Source: Caballeronia fortuita (GTDB lineage: Bacteria > Pseudomonadota > Gammaproteobacteria > Burkholderiales > Burkholderiaceae). Taken from it: a stretch of 64,000 bases of DNA. The notes below the pieces were generated by a model. That model searched no databases. It saw nothing but the letters and a program-made list of their open reading frames with translations, and had not been told where the DNA came from. Shown piece by piece: positions 40,604 through 50,300 of the stretch. The translations under genes were made by a program, and so were the position numbers. Location: the NCBI RefSeq assembly GCF_001544835.2, contig NZ_FCNX02000001.1:248001-312000 (forward strand). Direction: 5' to 3'. How positions within the stretch are numbered: position 1 is the first letter of the stretch; each line of letters starts with the position of its first letter.

Positions 40604-41335
40604 ATGCGCCCTTTTAATTTGCAAGCGGAGCGAATCATGCAAAACAAACCGCATGCCGCCGTCATGCCGACGGCTAGGCAGGGGATTCATCACAACCCCG
40701 CACGACGAGTCGTCCGGCCTACCGGTGGGATTTTCCGCGGCCGTTTTCCTTCCCGAAAATCAGGCAGAGCAGTCGCGTTCGAGTCATTGATCGAGCGTGA
40801 TGCATTGCTTCTCTTCGAGTTCTCTCGCGGAGTCGTCAGTTATCGCGAACAACCCTACTCGATTTATTACTCGTTCGAAGCAAGAACGCGGAAGTACACA
40901 CCGGACTTTGAGCTTACTCTGGCCAGCGGCGCTGTGCTCCTCATTGAGGTCAAACCACAAGAAAAAGCGCTCGCGCCAGACGAAGAAAGGCGGCTGCGGT
41001 GCATTGGGGAACATTTTTCCGAACTCGGCGTACGGTTTCGCGTCCTGACGGACACTCAGATTCGGAGCGGCTCACTCCTGTCTAATCTAAACACGTTATT
41101 CCCGTACCTAAGCAAACCGTTGTCCGGCTTACAACGAAGGCTGGCTGTCGCACCGCTCCTTGGTGAGCAATTGTTGACGGTTGAACGTGCGAGCGCTCGT
41201 CTCGGTTCCACCGCAGCAGTTTGGCAGTTCCTTGCTCAAGATCTGCTGACCTGCGATCTGCGTCAGCCGTTGAGTGAATCGACCGCCTTGTCCATTCAAA
41301 TCCGCGAGCCGAACGATGAAGAACTATATTTTTAA
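40604..41335 (+). CDS. tnsA: TnsA-like transposon endonuclease
   Basis: A 243-residue protein. AFESLIERDALLLFEF, YTPDFEL and VLLIEVKPQ give the E...D...E-x-K catalytic set of the TnsA fold, which cuts the 5' ends of the transposon so that Tn7 moves by cut-and-paste. The C-terminal half (LSKPLSGLQRRLAVAPLL, RASARLGSTAAVWQFL) is the winged-helix part that contacts TnsC. The ATG at 40604 has GAGAGGG upstream; an ATG at 40637 is possible. It overlaps tnsB by 20 bases. Confidence 0.9.
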   Translation: MRPFNLQAERIMQNKPHAAVMPTARQGIHHNPARRVVRPTGGIFRGRFPSRKSGRAVAFESLIERDALLLFEFSRGVVSYREQPYSIYYSFEARTRKYTPDFELTLASGAVLLIEVKPQEKALAPDEERRLRCIGEHFSELGVRFRVLTDTQIRSGSLLSNLNTLFPYLSKPLSGLQRRLAVAPLLGEQLLTVERASARLGSTAAVWQFLAQDLLTCDLRQPLSESTALSIQIREPNDEELYF

Positions 41336-43259
41336 AGTTGGGGTGTCCATCGTAGTGGATGATCAAGATCATAGGATCGTGCATCTCACGGCCGACGGAC
41401 TAGCGCACTTGGTAGCGGCGTCCACCGGTGCAATAACAGTGACGTCAACTACCGAGTTGCAGAAGCAATATCAATCTGGCCACCTGCGCTTTCTGAATGA
41501 GGCAACGAATATCGGCGATCCAGCGCAGTCACGACTCGGGCGTCCGCTATCAACCTTCCCCGATCGCGTTAGAGGAAAGGCTCTCCGAAAAAAGAAGTAC
41601 TTGGACATGCTGCTCGTTCGAGGGCCGATAGTCTCGACGCCCGCTGTACTCGCCCCGTTAATTCAAGAATGTGCGAGGGAACTGAACGACTCTCATCCGC
41701 CAAGCCCTATTAGCGTCTACAGATGGGCTCGTAGTGTCTCGCGCGCAGGTGGTGACAACCGAGCGTTGATCGATCGATTCGATCGTCGAGGAGGCGGCAG
41801 CAGGTTACCTCTTTCGAGCCTGAATTTGCTGCAGCAGTCGATCGACTCTATTTACATGACGCGAGAGCGTGCTTCCGCGAACGATGTGTACTCTGACCTT
41901 CGCTACCGGGTAGATCGTGAAAATGAATTTCGCAGCGAGAGGGAGAAAGTCCCAATGCCGAGCCTGTCCACAGTACATCGCGCGATCCATTCGCGCGACG
42001 CATACGATGTATCCGTGCATCGACGCGGCAAACGCGTAGCCAATATCAACTTCCGCACAAGTGGCGCCGGCGTGCATGTCGAACAGATCCTGGAGCGTGT
42101 CGAAATTGACCACTCGCCATTAGATCTCTTTGTAATCGACGAGAGGACAAACCTACCTTTGGGCCGTCCGACGGTAACGGTTGCACTTGATCGCTATTCG
42201 AGGATGCCGGTCGGTATGCACGTTGGATTTCAAGGGCCTTCAGTTCACGCTGTGCTGCGGTGCTATCCCGATCTTCAACACGACTGGCCGTGCCACGGGA
42301 AAATTCGGGAGCTTGTCTGCGATAACGGCTTGGAATTTCACAGCGACGAACTCAAGAGGGTTGCATTCGAGCTGGGAATGATCGTGACATTCTGCCCTAA
42401 ACGCCAGCCATGGTTCAAAGGTGCCGTTGAACGTTTCCTGAAGACGTTAAATTTTCAGTTTGCGCATGCGTTGCCTGGAACGAGTTTCGCTCGATGGTTT
42501 CACCGGGAAGATTACGACCCGCAGGAACAAGCATTGATCACTTACGATCAGCTACTGCATGTTCTGACTCGCTGGATCGTTGATGTCTACGCTCACTCCC
42601 TCCATCGGGGAATCAAGACGACGCCGCATGAAAAATGGGTTACGGGTGCGGAGCGTTTTCCGCCTGCACTACCATCAAGTATCGAGGACATTGATATCAC
42701 AATCGGTGAAACGCACACACGAACCTTGTCTCATCAAGGTATTGAACTCGATAACTTGCGTTACAACGATCCTGCTCTTCTGCAAATCCGCAGCAAACAC
42801 GGACCTCGAGTCAAGGTCGATGTCATTTCATACTTCGATGATATCTCTCGGATTGCGGTCATCGATCCGGATACCAAGATCCCTTTCATTGTGCCGGCTC
42901 TTGATCAGGATTACGCAACCGCCCTAACGCGGGAGCAACACCGTTTGCTTTGTGCTCGGGCACGCGAAACCGGAAAGGGGCTGGTTGACCAAAGCGCTCT
43001 TGCGCAGGCGAAGAGTGAAATAAGGGCACTGGTCTCTGAGTTTGCGCTGAGCAAATCACAACGGCAGCGACAAAGGAGCGCGGCATGGCGGGGTATAGGA
43101 ACGGAGGCGGCGGACATATTTGTCGCTCCGACTGAGACAGCGCGCACAAAGCCGGAGACTCAAAGAAACAAGCTGTTTCCCGCCGTACCTGTGTCTGAGT
43201 TACCAAAGCTTACCGCGCTGTTGCTCGAAGGATCTCCGAACGGCAAGGTGCGGCCATGA
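41316..43259 (+). CDS. tnsB: TnsB-like DDE transposase
   Basis: A 647-residue transposase of the TnsB/Mu/Tn5053 group. The DDE core runs from EIDHSPLDLFVIDE through LVCDNGLEFHSDELKR to KGAVERFLKTLN; HTH-rich DNA-binding regions precede it and a Mu-transposase-type C-terminal barrel follows (LSHQGIELDNLRYNDPALL). It makes the 3' end cuts and joins them to target. It overlaps tnsC by four bases (ATGA). Confidence 0.93.
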   Translation: MKNYIFKVGVSIVVDDQDHRIVHLTADGLAHLVAASTGAITVTSTTELQKQYQSGHLRFLNEATNIGDPAQSRLGRPLSTFPDRVRGKALRKKKYLDMLLVRGPIVSTPAVLAPLIQECARELNDSHPPSPISVYRWARSVSRAGGDNRALIDRFDRRGGGSRLPLSSLNLLQQSIDSIYMTRERASANDVYSDLRYRVDRENEFRSEREKVPMPSLSTVHRAIHSRDAYDVSVHRRGKRVANINFRTSGAGVHVEQILERVEIDHSPLDLFVIDERTNLPLGRPTVTVALDRYSRMPVGMHVGFQGPSVHAVLRCYPDLQHDWPCHGKIRELVCDNGLEFHSDELKRVAFELGMIVTFCPKRQPWFKGAVERFLKTLNFQFAHALPGTSFARWFHREDYDPQEQALITYDQLLHVLTRWIVDVYAHSLHRGIKTTPHEKWVTGAERFPPALPSSIEDIDITIGETHTRTLSHQGIELDNLRYNDPALLQIRSKHGPRVKVDVISYFDDISRIAVIDPDTKIPFIVPALDQDYATALTREQHRLLCARARETGKGLVDQSALAQAKSEIRALVSEFALSKSQRQRQRSAAWRGIGTEAADIFVAPTETARTKPETQRNKLFPAVPVSELPKLTALLLEGSPNGKVRP

Positions 43260-44236
43260 GTGAGCGACCTTTTGACAATGACGACTACGCCCGAGTGAGG
43301 GAAGTAGAGCGCATTCTTATTCCATATCGGCAGTTTGCGACAGTAGTTGATCGCTTGAAGCACGTCCTTGACTTGTCTCGAAATGGGGCTGATCCACGTC
43401 ATACGTTTCTCGTCGGCGAGTCCGGTACGGGAAAGACATGGGTAGCGCGCTATATCCGATCCATATTGCCAGAGTCAGAAAGCGATGGTGTCCGCATCAA
43501 GCCAGTTCTTGTCCTCGAAACGCCAACGTCACCGACGTTGAAGAGCTTGGCGCAGGCAATGCTTGTTGCGCTCGGTGACCCACTGGCGAGCCTTGGCACC
43601 GCTGAAGTGAAGAGGCTACGGGCACTCACGCTGATGCGTCAGTGTCAGGTGCAGATGCTCATCGTCGATGAGCTTCAACATTTCCTCGATCATGGCTCTC
43701 ACAATTCGCCGCAATCGGTGGCAGATTGGCTCAAGAATTTTGTGGAAGATGCGCGGATACCGTGCCTGCTAATGGGTCTACCACGATCGACAGCGATTCT
43801 CGCGTTGAACGAGCAACTCCGGCGCCGATTCTCGGCTCGTATAGAACTTTTGCCGTTTTCAATCGAGCACGAAAGCGACGAGCTTGAGTTCCGGACGATA
43901 CTGAACACCTTGGATGAAATGCTTCCCTGTCAGCGGCGCTCGGGATTTGCTGAGCCGGAAACCGCTCACCGGATCTATATGGCGACCAACGGCTTAATCG
44001 GATACGTCAGACGGCTCACCACGGGGGCTTTCGAACTTATGCTGGCTGCGAACCAGCCAAGTATCGATCGGACGTTGCTACAGAAAGCCTTCGTGCGAGA
44101 GACCTGGGGTGGGGGACTGGACGAGTTAAATCCATTCCACAAGAAATTTCCGTTTCGGCGTTTGGATCAACCTGGCGAACCATTCGCGCCAACGAGTCGT
44201 CGCGGGGAAACCCGTGGGGCGCGTCGCAGGAATTGA
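43256..44236 (+). CDS. tnsC: TnsC/TniB-like AAA+ transposition regulator
   Basis: A 326-residue AAA+ ATPase: Walker A LVGESGTGKTW at about residue 60, Walker B MLIVDELQHFLDHG at about 137, and a NEQLRRRFSARIEL sensor segment. It links the target selector TniQ to TnsA/TnsB and prevents insertion next to an existing copy. The short length (versus 555 residues in Tn7 TnsC) is the TniB-like form. Confidence 0.92.
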   Translation: MSERPFDNDDYARVREVERILIPYRQFATVVDRLKHVLDLSRNGADPRHTFLVGESGTGKTWVARYIRSILPESESDGVRIKPVLVLETPTSPTLKSLAQAMLVALGDPLASLGTAEVKRLRALTLMRQCQVQMLIVDELQHFLDHGSHNSPQSVADWLKNFVEDARIPCLLMGLPRSTAILALNEQLRRRFSARIELLPFSIEHESDELEFRTILNTLDEMLPCQRRSGFAEPETAHRIYMATNGLIGYVRRLTTGAFELMLAANQPSIDRTLLQKAFVRETWGGGLDELNPFHKKFPFRRLDQPGEPFAPTSRRGETRGARRRN

Positions 44237-44246
44237 AGGACCGGTC

Positions 44247-46157
44247 GTGACTACGACGTTGCTTAACTTGCCGGAGCCTCGTCCATCCGAGAGCGTCCAG
44301 GGCTTTCTTCTGCGATTGGCGGAAGCTAACGCTTGTCCTACCGTCGAATGGTTGCAGCGTGTTGACGGTCTTGACGCACATCTTCGCGCTCTCGTGGGTA
44401 CATCCATTTTTGGATTCGTACCTAAATGGCTCGGCATATTCGAAGTGCCTGCAGCAGTGCCGCCGGCGTTTGAACAAAAGTTTTGTCTCGGCCGGCGAGC
44501 AAGATGCTGCGTCGCCTGCGCGTTGGCAGCGCCATACTGGCGAGCGATATGGGAGCATCGACTGTATGTCGCTTGCCACGTGCATAGTTTGGAATTGGTG
44601 GACACATGCCCTAATTGCGGAATCGAGCTTTGTTGGAAGCGGGCGGCAATACTGAGATGTCCGTGCGGGAGTGAAATTACATCATGGAAGCAGGTCGAAG
44701 CGAATCACGCCAGTGTCGACGCTGCTCAGCATATTTGGCGCGCCTTTGTTGGGGCGACGGGTGCCCTGCAGGACATAGCCGTATCGCAAACTAGCGCAGT
44801 CGACGAACTCAGTTTTTCCTCCATTGCGGCGTTGATATCCCACCTTGGTGCAACGACAGACACGACCGAGTACATGTTATCGCCCAAAGCGTGGCGCAAC
44901 CTTTCGTTGTCGGAAACTTTACGACTGATATCCGCGGCCTATTCACGCTTGACGGACTGGCCAATCAAATTTCACGAGTTCCTACGCGAAGAAGATCAAT
45001 CCGTTGCGAACGCCGCTGTAATTTCGCCTCGTCTGCGCCGACTGAAGAGGTTTTTGTTTCACGACCTGTCTCCGGATCTGACTTTCCTTCTCGATGGCTT
45101 CCGCGCATACATGCGTGAACAGTCAATGGACACTCTGGACCGGCGCCGCCATTGGGCAACCATCGGCGACATCGAGTCGCAGGCGTATGTCGCCGCAACG
45201 GCGGCCGCTCGCCAACTTGGTATCCGGGCCGCGACGCTCCACACTCTGGCCACTCGTGTCGGTGTTACGGAGATCAAAAGACGTGGCGGCATCCGACGGC
45301 ACTTCACACTAATCAAGCGAACTGCCCTCGCGTCAATTAAGCAAGAACTTTCCGCTGAAATCAGCCTCCGCAACATAAGTTTGCTTCTTGGAGTGTCGAC
45401 ATCGCGGGTCGAACAACTCGCTGATGCCGGTCTGCTGAAGCGAAGGACCGTGACACACGGATTGGTTTCGACGTCGTTCTTTCGACGTTGCGACGCGCTG
45501 GAGTTGGTTGCCAGCCTCAAAAAGGGCGGGTATGTCATAACGCACCCTGATTGTGAAATTTCGTTTACCGAAGTCTGCAAATATTATCTGGCGCAACGAG
45601 CAGAATTCATATCCCTTATTCGAGCGGTACAAGAGCAACGAATGAATTTGAGGAGGTGGAACGAGAGTGCTCGAGGAATGGCCGGTGCGATTTTTGGGCG
45701 TGGAGAGTTCCTCAATTGGCATCGGCAACAATGTTGCATCGGGGGCATGACCGTATCAGAAGCGGCTGCCCACCTTCATGTCAAGCAGGAAGTCGCGTAC
45801 CACTTCGTAAAATCTGGCCTATTGAAAGGACGGGTTGCCGTTCGTGGTCGACGATCCGTTACCTTGATCACGTCGGATGCCCTATCTGACTTCGAACAGC
45901 GTTATATTTCCTCGGCTGAGCTCGCCGCAGGTGCGTCTCTGCCAGTTAGGAAAGTTGTAGCAGTTCTCTTTGATCTGGGGGTATCCCCGATTTGCGGTCC
46001 ACAAACGGACGGTAGCCGGCAGAATATCTTTCGTCGAAGAGACGTCGAGCTTGTTTCAGAAGCATTTAAGGCTGCTGCTAACGGTCGGGAGGAATCGGAT
46101 AACCGAGAGCTTCCGCTCGAACTTTTAGACTTACAAACGGCAAGAGGGAAAGCGTGA
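44247..46157 (+). CDS. tniQ: TniQ/TnsD-like target selector
   Basis: A 636-residue protein. The N-terminal TniQ domain (LPEPRPSESVQGFLLRLAEANACP) is followed by a zinc-binding region with paired Cys (RCCVACALAAPYW, CHVHSLELVDTCPNCG, RCPCGSE). The long C-terminal part has at least two helix-turn-helix segments (ISLLLGVSTSRVEQLADAGLL; MTVSEAAAHLHVKQEVAYHFV). Long TniQ proteins with such tails are TnsD-type selectors that bind one chromosomal site; here that would be the gyrB 3' end. The GTG at 44247 has AAGGA upstream and is preferred to the GTG at 44214. Confidence 0.88.
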   Translation: MTTTLLNLPEPRPSESVQGFLLRLAEANACPTVEWLQRVDGLDAHLRALVGTSIFGFVPKWLGIFEVPAAVPPAFEQKFCLGRRARCCVACALAAPYWRAIWEHRLYVACHVHSLELVDTCPNCGIELCWKRAAILRCPCGSEITSWKQVEANHASVDAAQHIWRAFVGATGALQDIAVSQTSAVDELSFSSIAALISHLGATTDTTEYMLSPKAWRNLSLSETLRLISAAYSRLTDWPIKFHEFLREEDQSVANAAVISPRLRRLKRFLFHDLSPDLTFLLDGFRAYMREQSMDTLDRRRHWATIGDIESQAYVAATAAARQLGIRAATLHTLATRVGVTEIKRRGGIRRHFTLIKRTALASIKQELSAEISLRNISLLLGVSTSRVEQLADAGLLKRRTVTHGLVSTSFFRRCDALELVASLKKGGYVITHPDCEISFTEVCKYYLAQRAEFISLIRAVQEQRMNLRRWNESARGMAGAIFGRGEFLNWHRQQCCIGGMTVSEAAAHLHVKQEVAYHFVKSGLLKGRVAVRGRRSVTLITSDALSDFEQRYISSAELAAGASLPVRKVVAVLFDLGVSPICGPQTDGSRQNIFRRRDVELVSEAFKAAANGREESDNRELPLELLDLQTARGKA

Positions 46158-46624
46158 GCACTTTGCATCCATGGGAACGCCGCATCTTTATAGACACAGA
46201 GTGCACAGATATTGCTGCGCCGTGCTTGATAAGCATAGCCATGGTTGCTGAAGACGGCGCTGAGTTCTACGGGGAGCAAGCGCACGTAGATAGGAACGTT
46301 TGCAGCGATTTCGTTCTGGCCAGTGTATTGCCGCAGCTAGGCGCGGATCCGACGCGAGTAATGGAACGTAAAGCATTGCGTGACGCCGTGCGAAACTGGA
46401 TGTCAACGTTCACTGGTTTAAAACAGCGACCGGTGATTTGTTACGATCATCCAGTTGACCTTCAACTGCTGTGGGACCTGATTGGGGGGCGATCTGCTGG
46501 CTGGAAAGAGAAGCTCATCAGTTCGAGGATTGATCCGGTCAAGAAAGAGGAATATTTCTGCGTGCACGGTGGCAGACACCACGCACTTCATGATGCGCGC
46601 GCCAACAGGGCTGCATACCGATAG
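46154..46624 (+). CDS. RNase T-like 3'-5' exoribonuclease (Rv2179c-like)
   Basis: A 156-residue DEDD-superfamily exonuclease: RIFIDTECTDI (the D-x-E motif), LISIAMVAEDGAEFYGE, a VICYDHPVDLQLL middle Asp and HALHDARANR at the C-terminus (H-x4-D type). The layout matches the Rv2179c/DUF5051 group. It starts with GTG overlapping the tniQ stop (GTGA), so it is the fifth gene of the tns operon. Why a transposon needs it is unknown. Confidence 0.75.
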   Translation: MSTLHPWERRIFIDTECTDIAAPCLISIAMVAEDGAEFYGEQAHVDRNVCSDFVLASVLPQLGADPTRVMERKALRDAVRNWMSTFTGLKQRPVICYDHPVDLQLLWDLIGGRSAGWKEKLISSRIDPVKKEEYFCVHGGRHHALHDARANRAAYR

Positions 46625-47364
46625 CGACGAGCCACAGACATTCGAGCCCGCCTGTTGTCGAAGCGCAGTGATGAGATGAGGCGCAATGGCCGAACTCACC
46701 CGAACGAGCAACTCCGCATCCGGGTATGAACGGCTAGGACCCATCCGAACGAGTTCTCGATCGAGAATCCGGATCGGCCTACATTGGTGATACCAGCACT
46801 ACAGTGATTTCGTGACGGACCAGATTAATAGAACGATTCGCCGCGCACTAGCTTCGTTACGATCATCGTTGTCGCAGGCGAAGTAGGTATGCGGAACTAC
46901 GTCGTTTGGTGTCGTGCGTTTATTTGCATTGTGTGCGCTGTGCTCACGCGCATTGCAGATCACCTGATCAACCGCATCAACGATGCTCACCCGGGGGGCC
47001 GTCGCCGATCAACTCGCCAACGCATATACGCCGACGGAGCACAAGACGGCCCGGGGGACTTGCTTACGTTACAATCGCCATCGATCGCGCAGACAAAACT
47101 TGTGCCATCTAAACGTGGCATTTGGCAGCAATGTGGGGACGTATCCCTGTAGATTTTTGCCTAGGATTGGTAGTCCTTGGAAGGCCTCGTGGCCTCCGCA
47201 TGAAGGCGACCGAGGCCTAGACTTGAAATGCGGCCCATCAACCCGCCCGTACAGAGGCGCCAATGAAGTATAGCGGCATCGAGACATCAGGATTGTGAAA
47301 AGCTTGCCCTGTTGAAACAGTGGGACGAGGAACCGGGAACAAGTAGCGAGCGAAAAGAACCGAC
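46625..47364. other. 740-bp stretch without a supported gene
   Basis: No reading frame has family character. An extended hairpin lies at about 47180-47218, where AGGCCTCG pairs with CGAGGCCT and enclosed segments pair further. The stretch separates the transposition genes from the cargo operon and presumably holds the cargo promoter. Confidence 0.4.
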
Positions 47365-50300
47365 ATGACGACAACGATTCATACCATCCTGGAAGAGTTC
47401 AGGGAAGCCGCAACCTCCAACCGGGATCTCGGTGACAAATTCGAAAAACTGTTTGCCACCTATCTGGTCACTGATCCTCTTTATCAAGACAAATTCAGCG
47501 ATGTATGGCTTTGGAATGAATGGCCTGATCGCGGGAACAAGCCAGATGTCGGCATAGATCTCGTAGCGAAAGAACGTTACACGGGAGGCTTTTGCGCGAT
47601 TCAGTGCAAGTTCTATGACCCTTCCCACACTTTGCACAAGCCGGATATTGATTCGTTCTTCACTGCTTCTGGCAAGGCGCCGTTTACTTCACGCCTCATT
47701 GTTTCCACGACTGACAAGTGGGGCAAGCATGCTGAAGAAGCGTTAGAGAATCAGCATGTGCCTGTATCTCGGTTGAGGGTGCAGGACTTGGCCGATAGTC
47801 CGATTGATTGGTCTGCCTTCTCGATGAAGAAGCCGACTGCCATCAAGCTCAAGGCGAAAAAGAAGCTCAGAGAACACCAGAAAAAGGCACTCAAGAAGAC
47901 CGAAGAGGGGTTCCAGGAAAGTGACCGTGGCAAGCTGATCATGGCCTGCGGCACTGGCAAGACCTTCACGGCCTTGAAGATTACTGAGAAGCTGGTGCCC
48001 AAAGGTGGCACTGCATTGTTCCTCGTGCCGTCCATCTCGCTGCTTTCACAGACGCTGAGGGAATGGACCGCAGAAACCGAGGTTGGAATGCAGAGCTTTG
48101 CAGTCTGCTCTGATTCCAAGGTAGGTAAGAAAAGTGAGAATGAGGACATCAGCACCCATGACCTCGCATTCCCCGCAACCACGGACGTTCAAAAGCTTGC
48201 GAAACAGGTGCAGGCGTTTGCTGGTAAGCGAGACCTGACCGTCATTTTCTCTACCTATCAATCTATTGAGGTCGTCGCACAAGCTCAGAAGGAGGGGCTG
48301 CCTGAGTTTGATTTGATTGTGTGCGACGAAGCACATCGCACTACTGGGGTGACGCTTGACGGCGACTCAGAGTCGCATTTCGTGAAAGTGCATGACCAGA
48401 AGTTCATCAAGGGCAAGAAGCGGTTGTATATGACCGCCACTCCCAGAATCTTCAGCGACAGTGCTCTTGTTCAGGCTCAAGAAAACGACGCGGTTGTTAT
48501 CTCAATGGACGACGTGGCTCACTTCGGGCTTGAGTTCTATCGCCTTGGATTTGGTGAGGCAGTAGGGTCCGGCCTGCTGGCCGACTACAAGGTGATGGTT
48601 CTTGCCGTTGACGAGAAATACGTTAGCAACGCATTCCAAAGCCAGATTGCGGACGAGAACAGCGAAATCAGCCTTGAGGACGCCGTCAAGGTTACGGGTT
48701 GCTGGAATGGTCTGTCCAAGCGCATGGCAAAAAGTGAAGGGTTCAATGAACAAGACCCAGAACCCATGCGACGCGCTGTGGCGTTTTCTCGTTCCATCAA
48801 GGACAGCAAGCGCCTGACAAGCCTGTTTTCTCAAATCGTAGATGAGTATCGGGACACGCACGAAGATGATGACGGTCTGCTCGCATGTGAGGTAGACCAT
48901 GTGGACGGCACCTTCAATGCATTAAGGCGCAATGCTCTCCTTGATTGGCTCAAGGAAGATACGACTGCCCAAGGCAACGTTTGTCGCATTCTGTCCAATG
49001 CCCGTTGCTTGTCCGAGGGCGTGGATGTGCCTGCGCTGGACGCCGTCATGTTCCTGAATCCTAGGAACTCGGTCGTTGATGTGGTGCAGTCCGTTGGCCG
49101 CGTCATGCGTACGGCTCCGGGCAAGAAGTATGGCTACATCATCCTTCCGATTGGCGTTCCTTCGGACATGAGCCCGGAAGAGGCTCTGAAAGACAACCAG
49201 AAGTACAAAGTTGTGTGGCAGGTTCTGCAAGCCCTGCGTGCGCACGATGACCGATTCAATGCCACCGTCAATCAGATTGAGCTAAACAAGAAGCGCCCAG
49301 ATCAGATTCAAATTATCGGTGTCGGTGGCAGGTCTGAAGACGAGAACGAAGGCGGTGTCCACGGTAAGGGTGGAGGTGAGCCCACGCCCGTTCAATTCAC
49401 CTTCAACTTTCCGCACATTGAAGAGTGGCGCGACGCCATCTATGCCAAGATCGTTCTCAAGTGTGGAGATCGTCGCTACTGGGAACAATGGGCCTCTGAC
49501 ATTGCTGAAATTGCAGATCGACACATCACCAGGATTACGGCCCTGCTCGAAGGGGCGAACAAAGAACATAAAAAAGCTTTTGCCAGTTTTCTTCGTGGGT
49601 TGAAAGACAACCTCAACCCTCAGATCTCTGAGAAGGACGCGATTGAGATGCTGGCCCAGCATCTCATTACCAAGCCGGTCTTTGATGCAATCTTTGAGGG
49701 CTACTCGTTCACCGAGAAGAACCCTGTATCGATAGCGATGCAGCACATGCTTAATGTGCTGGAAGAGCAAGCTATTGGCAAAGAGGTGGAGACGCTTGAG
49801 CGGTTCTATACGAGCGTTCGCACCCGCGTCAGCGGCATAGACAACGCCAAGGCCAGGCAGGAAGTCATCAGAGAGCTTTACGAGAAGTTCTTCAAGACGG
49901 CCTTCAAGGCAATGTCTGATCGGCTGGGGATCGTCTATACCCCAGTCCAGATCGTAGACTTCATCATTCATAGTGCTGATATCGCATTGCGCGAAGAGTT
50001 CGGGGTGGGACTCAGTGAAAAGGGGGTCCATGTCATTGATCCCTTCACTGGCACTGGAACCTTCATGGTTCGCTTGCTCCAGAGTGGATTGATCAAGCCG
50101 AAAGATTTGGCGTATAAATACAAGCACGAACTGCATGCCAATGAGATTGTGCTGTTGGCCTACTACATCGCTGCCATCAACATTGAAGAGGCGTTTCACG
50201 GAATAGAAGACGGCGAATACCATCCGTTTGAAGGCATCGTACTGACCGACACCTTCCAAATGACAGAGGGAAAAGGGAGTCTGGACGAGGTGATGTTCCC

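Noticed and set aside
46889-47273. Short plus-strand frames between the exonuclease and the cargo operon
   Set aside because: They overlap in several frames, are rich in Arg and His, and lack ribosome sites and family similarity.
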